Origin: Planosporangium sp963837285
Lineage (GTDB): Bacteria > Actinomycetota > Actinomycetes > Mycobacteriales > Micromonosporaceae
NCBI GenBank assembly: GCA_963837285.1
Contig: CAWIMS010000003.1
Span: 620,001 to 684,000, forward strand
Length of the DNA: 64,000 bases
Reading direction: 5' to 3'
The notes beneath the pieces are model-generated. The model did not search any database. It saw nothing but the letters and a program-made list of their open reading frames with translations, and was not told the DNA's origin. Within the stretch, counting starts at the first letter, position 1; the number at the start of each line of letters is the position of its first letter. The position numbers and the translations under genes are program-made. Positions 33,428 through 43,788 of this stretch are shown here, in pieces.

Positions 33428-34777
33428 ATGGCCGCCGCCGACGTCGAGACCCGCCCCGAGCTCAGCTCCCGGCGGGAACGGGTCGGCTGGTACTTCTACG
33501 ACTGGGCCAACTCGGCGTTCGCCACGACGGTGGTCACCGTGTTCCTCGGCCCGTACCTCGGGTCGATCGCCGACAACGCGGCCGACGCGCACGGCCGGGT
33601 GCACCCGCTCGGCATCCCGGTCGCGTCCGGCTCGCTGTTCGCGTACACGGTGTCTTTGTCGGTTTTGCTCCAGGTCTTCGTGCTGCCCACCGTCGGGGCC
33701 GTCGCCGACCGGTCCTCGCACAAGAAGCAGCTGCTGGCGCTGCTGGCCTACATCGGCTCGGGCGCCACGATCGGCCTGGTGTTCCTGGCCGGCGACCGGT
33801 ACCTGCTGGGCGCGATCCTGTTCCTGATCGCCAACATCGCGTTCGGCGCCAGCGTCGTCGTGTACAACTCGTTCCTGCCCCAGCTGGCCGGCCCGGACGA
33901 GCGCGACCGGGTGTCCAGCATCGGCTGGGCGATCGGGTACGTCGGCGGTGGCCTGCTGCTCGCCCTCAACGTGGTGGCGGTCAGCTTCGGGGACACCCTC
34001 GGCATGTCCAAGGGCGAGATCGCGCGGTGGAGCATCGTGTCCGCCGGCGTGTGGTGGGCGGCGTTCACCACGATCCCGCTGCTCCGGCTGCACAACCGGC
34101 CCGCCGTGGCCGGCGAGCACCGCGGGTCGGCGCTCATCGACGGCTTCCGGCAGCTGGGGCACACGCTGCGGGAGCTGAGACTGTACCCGCTGACGCTGTT
34201 CTTCCTGATCGCGTACCTGATCTACAACGACGGTATCCAGACGGTGATCTCGCTGGCCAGCGTGTACGCCGACAAGCAGCTCGGGCTGTCCCAGTCGGTC
34301 CAGGTGACGACCATCCTGCTGGTGCAGTTCCTGGCGTTCTTCGGCGCGATGCTGCTCGGCTGGACGTCCCGCCGGTTCGGCGCGTGGAAGACCATCCTCG
34401 CGAGCCTGCTCGTGTGGATCGTGGTCCTCGTGATCGCATACCGGCTGCCGGCGGGTAAGCCGCTGCCGTTCATCCTGCTGGGCCTGCTGCTGGGCATCGT
34501 GCTCGGCGGCAGCCAGGCGCTGAGCCGATCCCTGTTCAGCCAGCTCATCCCGCACGGCAAGGAAGCCGAGTACTTCGGCATCTACGAGATCTCCGACAAG
34601 GGTACGAGCTGGCTCGGGCCGCTGCTGTTCGGCCTGGCGTACCAGTTGACCGGCAACTACCGGATCGCGATCATCTCGCTGATCGCGTTCTTCGTGATCG
34701 GCTTCGTGGCGCTGGCGCTGGTGCCGGTACGCCGCGCGATCGTGGTCGCCGGCAACACCCCGCCGCAGGTGCTGTGA
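33428..34777 (+). CDS. MFS transporter, UMF1/Atg22-like family
   Basis: A 449-residue permease with 11-12 hydrophobic segments. The N-terminal signature WYFYDWANSAFATTVVTVF and the motif SFLPQLAGPDERDRVSSIGW identify the UMF1 (Atg22-like) branch of the major facilitator superfamily. Yeast relatives export amino acids from vacuoles; bacterial substrates are mostly unknown. It follows the GDPD gene by nine bases. A possible link to uptake or export of glycerophosphodiester products is inference from operon position only. Confidence 0.87.
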   Translation: MAAADVETRPELSSRRERVGWYFYDWANSAFATTVVTVFLGPYLGSIADNAADAHGRVHPLGIPVASGSLFAYTVSLSVLLQVFVLPTVGAVADRSSHKKQLLALLAYIGSGATIGLVFLAGDRYLLGAILFLIANIAFGASVVVYNSFLPQLAGPDERDRVSSIGWAIGYVGGGLLLALNVVAVSFGDTLGMSKGEIARWSIVSAGVWWAAFTTIPLLRLHNRPAVAGEHRGSALIDGFRQLGHTLRELRLYPLTLFFLIAYLIYNDGIQTVISLASVYADKQLGLSQSVQVTTILLVQFLAFFGAMLLGWTSRRFGAWKTILASLLVWIVVLVIAYRLPAGKPLPFILLGLLLGIVLGGSQALSRSLFSQLIPHGKEAEYFGIYEISDKGTSWLGPLLFGLAYQLTGNYRIAIISLIAFFVIGFVALALVPVRRAIVVAGNTPPQVL

Positions 34778-34804
34778 CCGTCACGTACGGGTTCGGTCGG
34801 CCGG

Positions 34805-35071
34805 ATGGGCGCCCCTGTCCGCTTGACTGAATTCGCCCAGCGCGAGGCAAATGTCAGTTCGGTGTCCAGCGCCTCCTCGATCCTCACCTCGGTGACCGAT
34901 ATCGAGCTTCAGGAATCGCGCAGGACCGGTACTGGATTCGAGGTCAACGGCGTCGTGCACTACGACATGACCACAGCGCTTGTGCCGACAGTGCACACCA
35001 GCCTCAGCCTGACCTGCGAGGCAAATGAGCAGGGCGGCAAGCTCGTGACAACCGTCCGGAATCGAGGTTGA
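34805..35071 (+). CDS. Small hypothetical protein
   Basis: An 88-residue frame beginning MGAPVRLTEFAQREANVSSV. The second half (TGFEVNGVVHYDMTTALVPT, then HTSLSLTCEANEQGGKLVTT) looks like beta strands of a small domain. Base composition is a little lower in GC than the neighbours, as in the Scr1 cassette that follows. No clear ribosome binding site and no recognised family. It may be the first gene of an acquired cassette at 34.8-37.4 kb. Confidence 0.45.
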   Translation: MGAPVRLTEFAQREANVSSVSSASSILTSVTDIELQESRRTGTGFEVNGVVHYDMTTALVPTVHTSLSLTCEANEQGGKLVTTVRNRG

Positions 35072-35098
35072 CCCGAGTCCACCGGCCCGCTCACCTCC

Positions 35099-35449
35099 TC
35101 AACTCAGCCGCTGTTCATCCATCTCGCCATTGCTTGAAGCGGGGATGGGTGCCTCGCACAACGCGATAGCTCGGTTCAGCAGCCGTACCAGACCGTTCGC
35201 GCCGGCATGGTCCAGGTCGATGCCGGCGAAGGTTTGTCCCTGCGTGGCGATGTGTCGCAGAGTGTCACCGAACCCTTCGCCCTCGGTGAGACGTTCTTCG
35301 ATCACGAGGTCGGTGACGGCTGGATTGCCAGTTACGACCACGTTGATGACGGCGTCGTCGGTGATGACCCCGCCAAGGGTTGCGTCGATCGGCCCCGTGA
35401 GTGACGGGCGGTCGAGGATGATCTTCTGCTCGATGATTCGGCTCGGCAT
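35099..35449 (-). CDS. Hypothetical protein
   Basis: A 116-residue protein starting MPSRIIEQKIILDRPSLTGP with GGAGGA seven bases upstream. Content is mixed alpha/beta (AVINVVVTGNPAVTDLVIEE and GFGDTLRHIATQGQTFAGID). No domain, signal peptide or membrane segment is recognised. It is divergent from the three-gene Scr1 cassette. In-frame codons further upstream are ignored because the ribosome binding site supports the 35449 start. Confidence 0.6.
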   Translation of the reverse strand: MPSRIIEQKIILDRPSLTGPIDATLGGVITDDAVINVVVTGNPAVTDLVIEERLTEGEGFGDTLRHIATQGQTFAGIDLDHAGANGLVRLLNRAIALCEAPIPASSNGEMDEQRLS

Positions 35450-35682
35450 GGACGTTCCTCCACGGGATTTCCGTGCGAACGCGAGAGGGACGGGAGTTCG
35501 GGTTGGCGGTACCCGCGCCCGTCCCGACGTCTTGCCGAGGACGTTAGAAGCGAGCAAGAGACCCCTCAAGGAGTTTGCTCAGCTTTTCTCGATGGAGAAT
35601 CCTTGACTCCGCCCGACTTGAAGCAAACCATCAAGAATGGACGAGCAAAATCGCGCAACGAATCGAGGAGAGGGGGCAACCG

Positions 35683-36012
35683 ATGCAGCTGCGGTTCCTC
35701 GGCAAAGACACCCAGGGCGGAGGTTCACCGACCCTGTTCGCCACCGACCGCGACACCTACGTGGTGCAGGGTTGGAAGGTCCCCGGCGAAAACGCGCGCG
35801 TGGAGATCCCTAGGCTGCTGCTGCGGCACCTGGAGCCGAATACCCGGCTCGCGGCGACGCTTCAGGACACCGGTCGAGACAGCTACCTGTTGTCCGGCGA
35901 CGCGGTGACCGACGCGGAGACGCTGTCGCAGATGGACATCCCCGGTCACGAGACGTGCGTGGAAGTGGGCAAGCTACGAGAGGGCGGCGCCGATGGAGCT
36001 GCTACAGGGTGA
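35683..36012 (+). CDS. Hypothetical protein of an Scr1/DUF6879 cassette
   Basis: A 109-residue protein starting MQLRFLGKDTQGGGSPTLFA, with YVVQGWKVPG and the C-terminal MDIPGHETCVEVGKLREGG. I recognise it as a family that occurs immediately before DUF6879 and Scr1-type XRE genes in actinomycetes, but no biochemical function is known. GAGGAGAGGGGG precedes the ATG. It overlaps the DUF6879 gene by 20 bases, implying coupled translation. Confidence 0.72.
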   Translation: MQLRFLGKDTQGGGSPTLFATDRDTYVVQGWKVPGENARVEIPRLLLRHLEPNTRLAATLQDTGRDSYLLSGDAVTDAETLSQMDIPGHETCVEVGKLREGGADGAATG

Positions 36013-36514
36013 GGCATTCGACAACCTGTTTCGCACCGCCAGCCGGTCGGCGTTTCACCTGGAGGTGCACGACGCCTACCAGACTCCCGACGAGAGCGGC
36101 CCATTCAAGCTGTTCCTGAACGGGGAGCGGGACGACTTCGCCTGGCACCAGCCCTGGCTCACCCTCGTACGCGAGGCGACGCACGCTGGGAAGACCATCA
36201 CCCGGGTGCGGGTCGTCTCGGTCCCACACGCCGACTACACCCGCTGGGGCCTGTCGGTCGCCCCACTCAACATCGAGGCCGGCGAGGACATCCGCTGGCT
36301 GCCCCGCCATCTCACGGAGGGTATCGACCTACCCACGGACGACTTCTGGCTCATCGACGACGAACGGGTGGCCTTCACCGTGTTCGAGCCCAACGGTCAG
36401 TTCGCCGGAGGAGCCGCCACCACTGATCCGCTCCTGGTCGACCGGTATCGCCGCATCCACCGCCAGGTCTGGGCGCTGGCGATTCCCCATCGCGACTACG
36501 TCACCGCACGCTAG
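35993..36514 (+). CDS. DUF6879 family protein
   Basis: A 173-residue protein with the DUF6879 signature: LFRTASRSAFHLEVHDAYQT, FAWHQPWLTLVREATHAGKT, RVVSVPHADYTRWGL and the C-terminal DRYRRIHRQVWALAIPH. It is cytoplasmic by sequence, with no signal or membrane segments. The family is a regular neighbour of Scr1-type regulators and is suspected to form regulatory or toxin-antitoxin-like pairs with them; this is not proven. It overlaps the preceding gene by 20 bases and ends 13 bases before the XRE gene. Confidence 0.78.
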   Translation: MELLQGEAFDNLFRTASRSAFHLEVHDAYQTPDESGPFKLFLNGERDDFAWHQPWLTLVREATHAGKTITRVRVVSVPHADYTRWGLSVAPLNIEAGEDIRWLPRHLTEGIDLPTDDFWLIDDERVAFTVFEPNGQFAGGAATTDPLLVDRYRRIHRQVWALAIPHRDYVTAR

Positions 36515-36527
36515 CGCCGGCGATCCA

Positions 36528-37367
36528 TTGTCCAGCACAGTTCACCAGGCCCGGGAAGCCCTCGGGCATCGCCTGCGGGATCTGCGCCGAGACGCGGGTC
36601 TGACCGGCAGGCAGCTCGCGCTACTTGCCGGTTGGCAGAGTTCCAAGATCTCGAAGCTGGAGTATGGCAAGCAGACTCCAACCGAGGCCGACATTGAGGC
36701 GTGGTGCCGGCTGTGCTACGCCCCTGACCAGACCGTCGATCTGGTCGCCACGGTGCGCAACATCGAGGCCATGTACGTGGAGTGGCGCCGGGTCCTGCGC
36801 ACCGGCACCCGCCGCCGCCAGGAGGCGTCGATCGCGCTGGAGGCGGAGACCGAACTATTGCGCTGGTACGAGCCGCTGCTGGTGCCCGGCATTCTGCACA
36901 CCGCTGAGTACGCCGCCGCCATCCTGGCGCGAGTCATCGACTTCTACGGAGTGCCCGATGACTTGGACGCGGGAGTCGCCGCCCGGATGGAGCGCCAGCA
37001 GATCCTGTACAAGGGCAACCACCGGTTCCACTTCATCCTCGCCGAACAGGCTCTCCGGACCCGCGTCGGCAATCCGGAAACCATGATCGGTCAACTCGAC
37101 CGGCTCCTGACCGTCCTGTCGCTGCCGCGAGTCAGCCTCGGCATCCTGCCCATCCGGGCCGAGTACCGGGTACCGACCAACCAGTTCATCATGTTCGACG
37201 ACCGCGTCGTCCACGTCGAGAACGTTTCCGCCGAAGTCGCCGTCACCCAACCCCGCGAGATCGCCCTCTACGCCAAAGCATTCGGCACGCTCAGCCAACA
37301 AGCCGCCTACGGCCAGGCCGCCAAGAGGCTGATCGAGACCGTCCTCGCCGAACTGCGAGACACATAG
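36528..37367 (+). CDS. Scr1-family XRE transcriptional regulator (HTH + DUF5753)
   Basis: A 279-residue regulator. The N-terminal helix-turn-helix (LRRDAGLTGRQLALLAGWQS, then SSKISKLEYGKQTPT) is followed by the DUF5753/Scr1 domain (IALEAETELLRWYEPLLVPG, HTAEYAAAI, FILAEQALRTRVG). A TTG start fits the frame and domain boundary. Scr1-type proteins regulate development or act with a small DUF397-type or DUF6879 partner. It is the last gene of the cassette and converges on a glycosyltransferase gene across a double hairpin. Confidence 0.88.
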   Translation: MSSTVHQAREALGHRLRDLRRDAGLTGRQLALLAGWQSSKISKLEYGKQTPTEADIEAWCRLCYAPDQTVDLVATVRNIEAMYVEWRRVLRTGTRRRQEASIALEAETELLRWYEPLLVPGILHTAEYAAAILARVIDFYGVPDDLDAGVAARMERQQILYKGNHRFHFILAEQALRTRVGNPETMIGQLDRLLTVLSLPRVSLGILPIRAEYRVPTNQFIMFDDRVVHVENVSAEVAVTQPREIALYAKAFGTLSQQAAYGQAAKRLIETVLAELRDT

Positions 37368-37390
37368 GGGTCGCCGCCGGGCTCAAGGCG

Positions 37391-37455
37391 TAGCAGCAGA
37401 TGTAACCCAACTGCTGCTATGCAGCACGCGGGATACCGCAAATGGGTTACATCTG
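37391..37455. repeat. Nested inverted repeats between convergent genes
   Basis: Two alternative hairpins share sequence. The outer one pairs CAGATGTAACCCA (37397-37409) with TGGGTTACATCTG (37443-37455). The inner one pairs TAGCAGCAG (37391-37399) with CTGCTGCTA (37411-37419). They cannot form fully at the same time. The location between two stops suggests bidirectional termination. Confidence 0.7.
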
Positions 37456-37505
37456 AGAGGATCTCCGCTCAATATTGGTACCAAGGTCTCCAAGATCCGG
37501 CCGGG

Positions 37506-38726
37506 TCATCCGGCCAGTTGCTCGATCCGGGTCAGGACGGCTCCGGCGCCGTCCTCGCTGTTGACCACGCGGGCCAGCTCGGCTGCCCGCTGGCGGTGCC
37601 CCGGCTCCTCCAGGGCGGCCCGGATCGCCGTGGCGAGCCGTTCGGGGGTCAGGTCCGCGAACGGGACCGGCGCCGGCCCGGCCCCGAGGTGGTGGACCCG
37701 GTCGGCCCAGAAGGGCTGGTCGGCCAGCACCGGTACGGCGACGGTCGGCAGCCCGGCCCGCAGGCTGGCCGCGGTCGTGCCCGCCCCGGCGTGGTGTACC
37801 GCGGCGGCCAGGCGCGGAAACAGCCACTCGTGCGGTACATCGCCGATCTGGAGTACGTCGTCGCCCCCGACCGACAGCTCGGCCCACCCGGCCTGGACGA
37901 CGGCGCGTACGCCGGCCGCGTGTACCGCTTTCGTGATCACCGGGCTGAGCCGCTCCCCCACCCCGACCCCCATGCTGCCGAAGCCGACGAACACCGGCGG
38001 CGGTCCGGCGGCGAGGAATTCGGTGAGCTCCTCGCCGGGCTGCCAGCTCGGGGGTACCGCCGGCCACCAGTAGCCGACCACCTCGACGCTGTCCGGCCAG
38101 TCCGCCGGCCGGGGCACGACGGCCGGGCTGTACCCGAGGCTGACCGGCAATCCCGGGGTCCCGAACCACCGGCCCCAGAAGGCCTCGCCCGCGTCCCCCG
38201 GCAGAGCCAGCCGGCGACTCAGGCGCGGCAGTACGTCGGCGTAGATAGTCCGCGCCTGATCCAGCATCCGCTGGCCGGCGGCCAGATTGTCACCGTCATC
38301 CGGCTTCGGGGAACCAGGCATCGGGAACTCGGCGGTCGGCACCGCCGGCGCCAGGTACACGCCGAGGCACGGCACGCCGGAACCCATCGCCACCAGCCAG
38401 CTCAAGGGTGTCTGCCCCAGGCAGGTGAGGATGACGTCGGTGCCCAGTTCCGCGGCGTGCACGAGGTCGTCGCTGATCGCGGACACGAAATCGATGGTGG
38501 CCTGCCGCCGGTCCGCCTCGGATCCCGGGACCATCCGGGCCCGGATCAGCGACCGCGTGTCGCCCGACAGCCTGCGCCACTCCAGTCCGATCGTGCCGAC
38601 CATCTCCGCGAAGGTGTCGTGCGTGGCGATCGCCACCAGACAGCCGGCTTCTTGCAGGCGGTGGCCGAGGCCGACGTACGGCGCGACATCGCCGCGTGAT
38701 CCCACTGCCACGATCAGGACACGCAT
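37506..38726 (-). CDS. Glycosyltransferase, GT1/UGT family
   Basis: A 406-residue GT-B enzyme. N-terminal nucleotide-fold motif MRVLIVAVGSRGDVAPYVGL and C-terminal donor-binding motif AAVHHAGAGTTAASLRAGLP with PVLADQPFWADRVHHLG are those of sterol/antibiotic glycosyltransferases (vancomycin, rhamnosyl and macrolide types). It should transfer a sugar from a nucleotide donor to a lipophilic acceptor; donor and acceptor are unknown. The start at 38726 is where the fold begins. No other biosynthetic genes are adjacent, so a role in detoxification or glycolipid formation is equally possible. Confidence 0.85.
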   Translation of the reverse strand: MRVLIVAVGSRGDVAPYVGLGHRLQEAGCLVAIATHDTFAEMVGTIGLEWRRLSGDTRSLIRARMVPGSEADRRQATIDFVSAISDDLVHAAELGTDVILTCLGQTPLSWLVAMGSGVPCLGVYLAPAVPTAEFPMPGSPKPDDGDNLAAGQRMLDQARTIYADVLPRLSRRLALPGDAGEAFWGRWFGTPGLPVSLGYSPAVVPRPADWPDSVEVVGYWWPAVPPSWQPGEELTEFLAAGPPPVFVGFGSMGVGVGERLSPVITKAVHAAGVRAVVQAGWAELSVGGDDVLQIGDVPHEWLFPRLAAAVHHAGAGTTAASLRAGLPTVAVPVLADQPFWADRVHHLGAGPAPVPFADLTPERLATAIRAALEEPGHRQRAAELARVVNSEDGAGAVLTRIEQLAG

Positions 38727-38852
38727 TCCGACCAATCTAGACCCGTCACAGGTACGATCTTGGCTCGGCGCTGCCCCGGATAATCCGGGGCAGGTACATC
38801 ATCCGGATCGCCCACCTACTCGTCGGTAACCTGAGCTGGCAGACTGAGTGGT

Positions 38853-40440
<1,588 letters not shown>

Positions 40441-40441
<1 letters not shown>

Positions 40442-40545
40442 ATCGGCACAACTTCCCGGAAGTCCTTGATCGGCACAACTTCCCGGAAGTCGTGGCCATA
40501 ACGACCCGCCGAGGCCACTACTTCCGGGAAGTTGTGCCGATCAAG
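40441..40545. repeat. Inverted repeat family B, copy 1
   Basis: Arms of about 33 bp (40465-40497 and 40513-40545, one mismatch) flank 15 bases. An extra direct copy of the left arm core (GATCGGCACAACTTCCCGG) lies at 40441-40459 and continues to 40463. It begins at the stop of the acyl-CoA dehydrogenase gene and ends near the stop of the convergent DUF3500 gene, as expected for a bidirectional terminator. A second copy is at 44535-44609. Confidence 0.85.
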
Positions 40546-40551
40546 GCGATC

Positions 40552-41484
40552 TCAGTGCGCGTCGGCGCGGTGGGCGCTGAGCACGTCGCCGCCGAAGTCG
40601 CTGTCCGGGCGGCGCAGCACGGTGTGCGCGTGGTTGGCGCCGTTCTGCGTGTTGTCGTACTCGATCAACAGGTCCGGAGCCTGCACCCGGTAGTAGTGAC
40701 CGGCCCCCGGGTGCGCCGGTCCCTCCCAGGCGAAATGCAGCTCGTCGCGGTCGACCCGGGCCGCCTCCGCCTGCGCCAGCTCGGGCGGCAGCCGGTCAAG
40801 GTACACGGCGACGACCTGGTCGAGCAGCGCCCGCGCGGTCGGGCCGAGCCGGTGGCCGGGCACGCCGAGCGGGGACACCTGGTGCGCCCGGCCGCTCTGC
40901 TCACTGGCGATGTCGTCACGCGCTACCTCGGCTGTCACGGCTTCGCGGCGCTGTTTTGGGGTCAGCGTGGTCAGCAGCGCCCGGCCCAGCTCCTCCTCCA
41001 GTGGCAGCGGCCGGACCACGTGGCGTCCGGCGTAGCTCACCGTCGCCGGGTTGGCGCCCAGGAAGACCGGCGTCGGGTACACCCGGTCACCGTCGACGGT
41101 CATCGTCACCGACACGTGGTGCCCCTCGAACCGCCAGCCCCAGGGCACGTCGGCTCCGGGCTCGCCGAACAGCACCACCCAGTAGTCGTTGCTGTGCCGG
41201 CCGCGCTCCCAGTCCTCAGCCCGGTCGAGCACCTCCTCCAGCGCGACGATCGTCATCGCCTGGGCGTACGCGTGCGGGCTGAGCGCGGTCGCCAGCAGCC
41301 GGTGCGCGGCCTTGCGCCCGGCGCCGGTCAGGTCGCCGAGCGGCACGCCGGGACGCGGGCGCGGACGGTACTCGATCCAGCGGCGCATCGCGTCGTCGGA
41401 GAACGGATGGCATGCGGTGTCGCGCTGCTTCTCGTCGAGCTGGTCGATGAACGCCTGAGCCCGGGCAGCCATGTCGGTAGTCAT
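40552..41484 (-). CDS. DUF3500 domain-containing protein
   Basis: A 310-residue protein matching DUF3500: FIDQLDEKQRDTACHPFSDD, WVVLFGEPGADVPWGWRFEG with HHVSVTMTV, and the C-terminal PDLLIEYDNTQNGANHAHTV followed by VLRRPDSDFGGDVL. The conserved His, Asp and Trp residues suggest a metal or substrate site, but the family has no established reaction. No signal peptide is present. Its ATG overlaps the stop of the recombinase gene upstream (ATGA), an odd pairing. Confidence 0.87.
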   Translation of the reverse strand: MTTDMAARAQAFIDQLDEKQRDTACHPFSDDAMRRWIEYRPRPRPGVPLGDLTGAGRKAAHRLLATALSPHAYAQAMTIVALEEVLDRAEDWERGRHSNDYWVVLFGEPGADVPWGWRFEGHHVSVTMTVDGDRVYPTPVFLGANPATVSYAGRHVVRPLPLEEELGRALLTTLTPKQRREAVTAEVARDDIASEQSGRAHQVSPLGVPGHRLGPTARALLDQVVAVYLDRLPPELAQAEAARVDRDELHFAWEGPAHPGAGHYYRVQAPDLLIEYDNTQNGANHAHTVLRRPDSDFGGDVLSAHRADAH

Positions 41485-42481
41485 CGTTGTCCGAACATAC
41501 CCGTGCCGCGCCGCGCCCGGGCGGCCCAGATGGCGTACGTCGGGTCCCGGTCGAGATTGTGCCGGTCCCGGTCGTAGCGCCTGGTGGTACGCGGATCGGC
41601 GTGTCCCATCGCGTCCTGCACGTCCTCCAGCGGTACCCCCTCGTCCCGGGCCGTGGTGGCGAACGCGTGCCGCAGGGAGTGCGGGGACAGTTTCGCCCAG
41701 GCCGGGATCCCGGCGTCGCGGGCCAGCCGGCGCACCAGCCGGAACACGGCGTGCCGGTCGACCCGGGCGCCGGTGGCGGTGACGAACAGCGGCCCGCTGT
41801 CGCCGCCGGGCCGCGAAGCGAGATATGCGTCGAGCGCAGCGGCGGTCCCGGGCGCGAGCGCGCGCCGGCGCGGCCTACCGCCCTTGCCGACGAACCGGAC
41901 GGTGCGGTGCCCGCGTTCCTGCCCGAGGTCGGCGACGTCGAGGCCGACCAGCTCGCCGACCCGCAGCCCGAGGTCGGCCAGCAGGGTCAGCATCGCGCGG
42001 TTGCGAGCGCCTGCGGCCCGGCGTCGGCACCGGCCGCGGCGAGCAGCGCGTCCACCTCGGCCGCGGTCAGCCCGATCGTGGCCGAGTGGTCGCGGGCGAC
42101 CCGGGGACGGTCGGCGCCGGCGACCGGGCTGGCCGCCACCAGGCCCAGCCGGACCAGGAAGTCGTACCAGCTCGCCAGCGCCGACAGCCGCCGGGCCACG
42201 GTCGCCGGGGTCAGCGGCCGGCCGGTACGGGCGTCCACGGTGGACTCCAGCTCCCGGGCGTACTCGTTGACGTGCAGGAACGTGACGGAAAGCGGGTCGA
42301 GGCCGGCCCGCTCCGACCAGCGCAGCCAGGCGGTCACGTCGCGCCGGTACGCCGAACGGGTGTGCGCGGACAGCCGCCGGTTGCGCAGCCAGGCGTCGGT
42401 GAATTCGGCGAACCCGGCAGGTTGGACGGCACGGTCGACCGGAATCAGGTGGCTCATCGGCTCGCTCATCGGCTGGCTCAT
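41481..42481 (-). pseudogene. Tyrosine recombinase (XerC/D-like), frameshifted
   Basis: The N-terminal core-binding domain begins at 42481 (FAEFTDAWLRNRRLSAHTRS, ARRLSALASWYDFLVRLGLV). Homology then changes frame near 41990-42003, within ALA followed by NRAMLTLLADLG. The catalytic domain is otherwise complete: arginine in GLRVGELVGLD, HSLRHAFAT (HxxR), GHADPRTTRRYDRD with the active tyrosine. Joined, it is about 330 aa. The family cuts and rejoins DNA at short repeats. A single one-base difference would restore it. Confidence 0.8.
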
Positions 42482-42517
42482 AGGTGAGCCGAGCCTACCG
42501 ACCACTATCGTGCCGCT

Positions 42518-42670
42518 ATGGATACCTGCCGGTGCGGGCACCCGCGCGCCGCCCACGAGCACTACCGTGCCGGGACCGACTGCGCGCTGTGCGACTGCCC
42601 GCGCTACCGCGCCAAGCGTCCGGTGCGGGCGGGCTGGCAACGGCTGCTGCGCAAACGGCCGGCCGGCTGA
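42518..42670 (+). CDS. Small Cys-rich protein (zinc-ribbon-like)
   Basis: A 50-residue protein, MDTCRCGHPRAAHEHYRAGT then DCALCDCPRYR, followed by a basic tail (WQRLLRKRPAG). The pattern CxCGHPxxAHxHYRxGTxCxxCxCPxYR is one I recognise from short actinobacterial proteins; four to five Cys plus His can form a small zinc site. It has no membrane or signal segment. Its start lies 36 bases from the recombinase start on the other strand. Function unknown. Confidence 0.7.
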   Translation: MDTCRCGHPRAAHEHYRAGTDCALCDCPRYRAKRPVRAGWQRLLRKRPAG

Positions 42671-42755
42671 GCAAACCGCCAGCCGGCCGGCTGAGCAAAG
42701 TCGGTCAAGTCGCCGCGCGACACCCCAACCACGCCGCCGACCGACGAGATCGTTT

Positions 42756-43262
42756 TCAGTCGACCGCCGGGCTGCGCCGCTCGATCAGCACCACGTCCCG
42801 CCAGCGTCCGTGATGGCGGCCGAGCCGCTCGCGTACCCCGACGATGCGGAACCCGGCCTTCTCGTGCAGCGCGAGGCTCGCTGTGTTCTCCGGGAACACA
42901 CCGGACTGGATCGTCCAGATGCCGGCCGCCTCGGTCGACCTGATCAGGGCGTCGAGCAGCGCCCGGCCGAGTCCGGACCCGCGGGCGTGCGGGTGCACGT
43001 AGACGGAATGTTCCACCACCCCGGCGTACACGCAGCGGTCGGACACCGGCGAGCAGGCGACCCAGCCGAGTACCCGGTCGTCGGGGCCGACCGCGACGAA
43101 CCGGTGCGCCGAAAGCCGGGCAGCGCAGAAGTCTGGCCATGACGGCGGCTCGGTCTCGAACGTGGCGTCGCCGCCGTCGATGCCGAGCCGGTAGATGTCG
43201 AGGACGGCCGCGGCGTGCCGGTCTTCCAGCGGCACGATCCGGATCTGTTCTCGGGAAAGCAC
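42756..43262 (-). CDS. GNAT N-acetyltransferase, phosphinothricin acetyltransferase-like
   Basis: A 168-residue GNAT. The family layout is complete: IRIVPLEDRHAAAVLDIYRL, GGDATFETEPPSW, EHSVYVHPHARGSGLGRALL (acetyl-CoA P-loop RGSGLG) and SLALHEKAGFRIVGVRERLG. It matches the phosphinothricin/methionine sulfoximine acetyltransferase group, which acetylates such amino acids. Specific activity cannot be confirmed. The acetyl-CoA motif is intact. Confidence 0.85.
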   Translation of the reverse strand: MLSREQIRIVPLEDRHAAAVLDIYRLGIDGGDATFETEPPSWPDFCAARLSAHRFVAVGPDDRVLGWVACSPVSDRCVYAGVVEHSVYVHPHARGSGLGRALLDALIRSTEAAGIWTIQSGVFPENTASLALHEKAGFRIVGVRERLGRHHGRWRDVVLIERRSPAVD

Positions 43263-43382
43263 GGTCCAATTTACCTCTTTCGAGGTCGGATCCTGTACAG
43301 CAAATCGGATTATTCTGGACCAATACTGGCGTACCGCTCTAGATCATCTATGGCGGTCCCCCATCGGTTCAGAAGGGTTTCG

Positions 43383-43722
43383 ATGAAACTACGCGCACTC
43401 TCCGGGCTGGCCGGGTTAGGCGTGGTCGTCGATCGACAAGGCCACCCTGCTCGGTGGGCTGATCACGATCAGCAACATCCAGAGCACGTGCGTGGCCGAT
43501 GCCGGTGGGATCACCCGCTCATCGCGGGTGGGCACCATCAACGGGGTACCGATCGGACCTGGCTCCGGGACGATCAACGTCGGCCTGGTCCAGGTGTACG
43601 TCAACCAGTCCACCACGAACACCAGCGGCCAACTGATCCAGAACGCAATCCGGGTGGTAGAACCCGCAACGCCACTGATACCCGCCCAGGAAATCGTCCT
43701 GGCCAGCTGCCACCTAGGCTGA
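43383..43722 (+). pseudogene. Choice-of-anchor P-like secreted protein, deleted and frameshifted
   Basis: A short signal-peptide start (MKLRALSGLAGLGVVV) is joined out of frame to the second half of a choice-of-anchor P type domain (ATLLGGLITISNIQSTCVAD, then VGTINGVPIGPGSGTINVGL and IRVVEPATPLIPAQEIVLAS). An in-frame TAG at 43417 prevents translation of the downstream part. Full-length members are several hundred residues, so most of the protein is missing. It is a relic of a secreted surface protein. Confidence 0.6.
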
Positions 43723-43732
43723 CCCACCTCCC

Positions 43733-43788
43733 GCCATGATCATGTAGGTTTCGGGCCGGATAGCACGCCTAAACTACATGATCATGGC
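43733..43788. terminator. Inverted repeat (family C) between convergent genes
   Basis: Arms GCCATGATCATGTAG (43733-43747) and CTACATGATCATGGC (43774-43788) are perfectly complementary over 15 bp with a 26-base spacer. The right arm contains the stop codon of the Clp-N gene. It lies between two stops and probably terminates both transcripts. The TGATCA palindrome within each arm is a BclI-type site. Confidence 0.7.
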
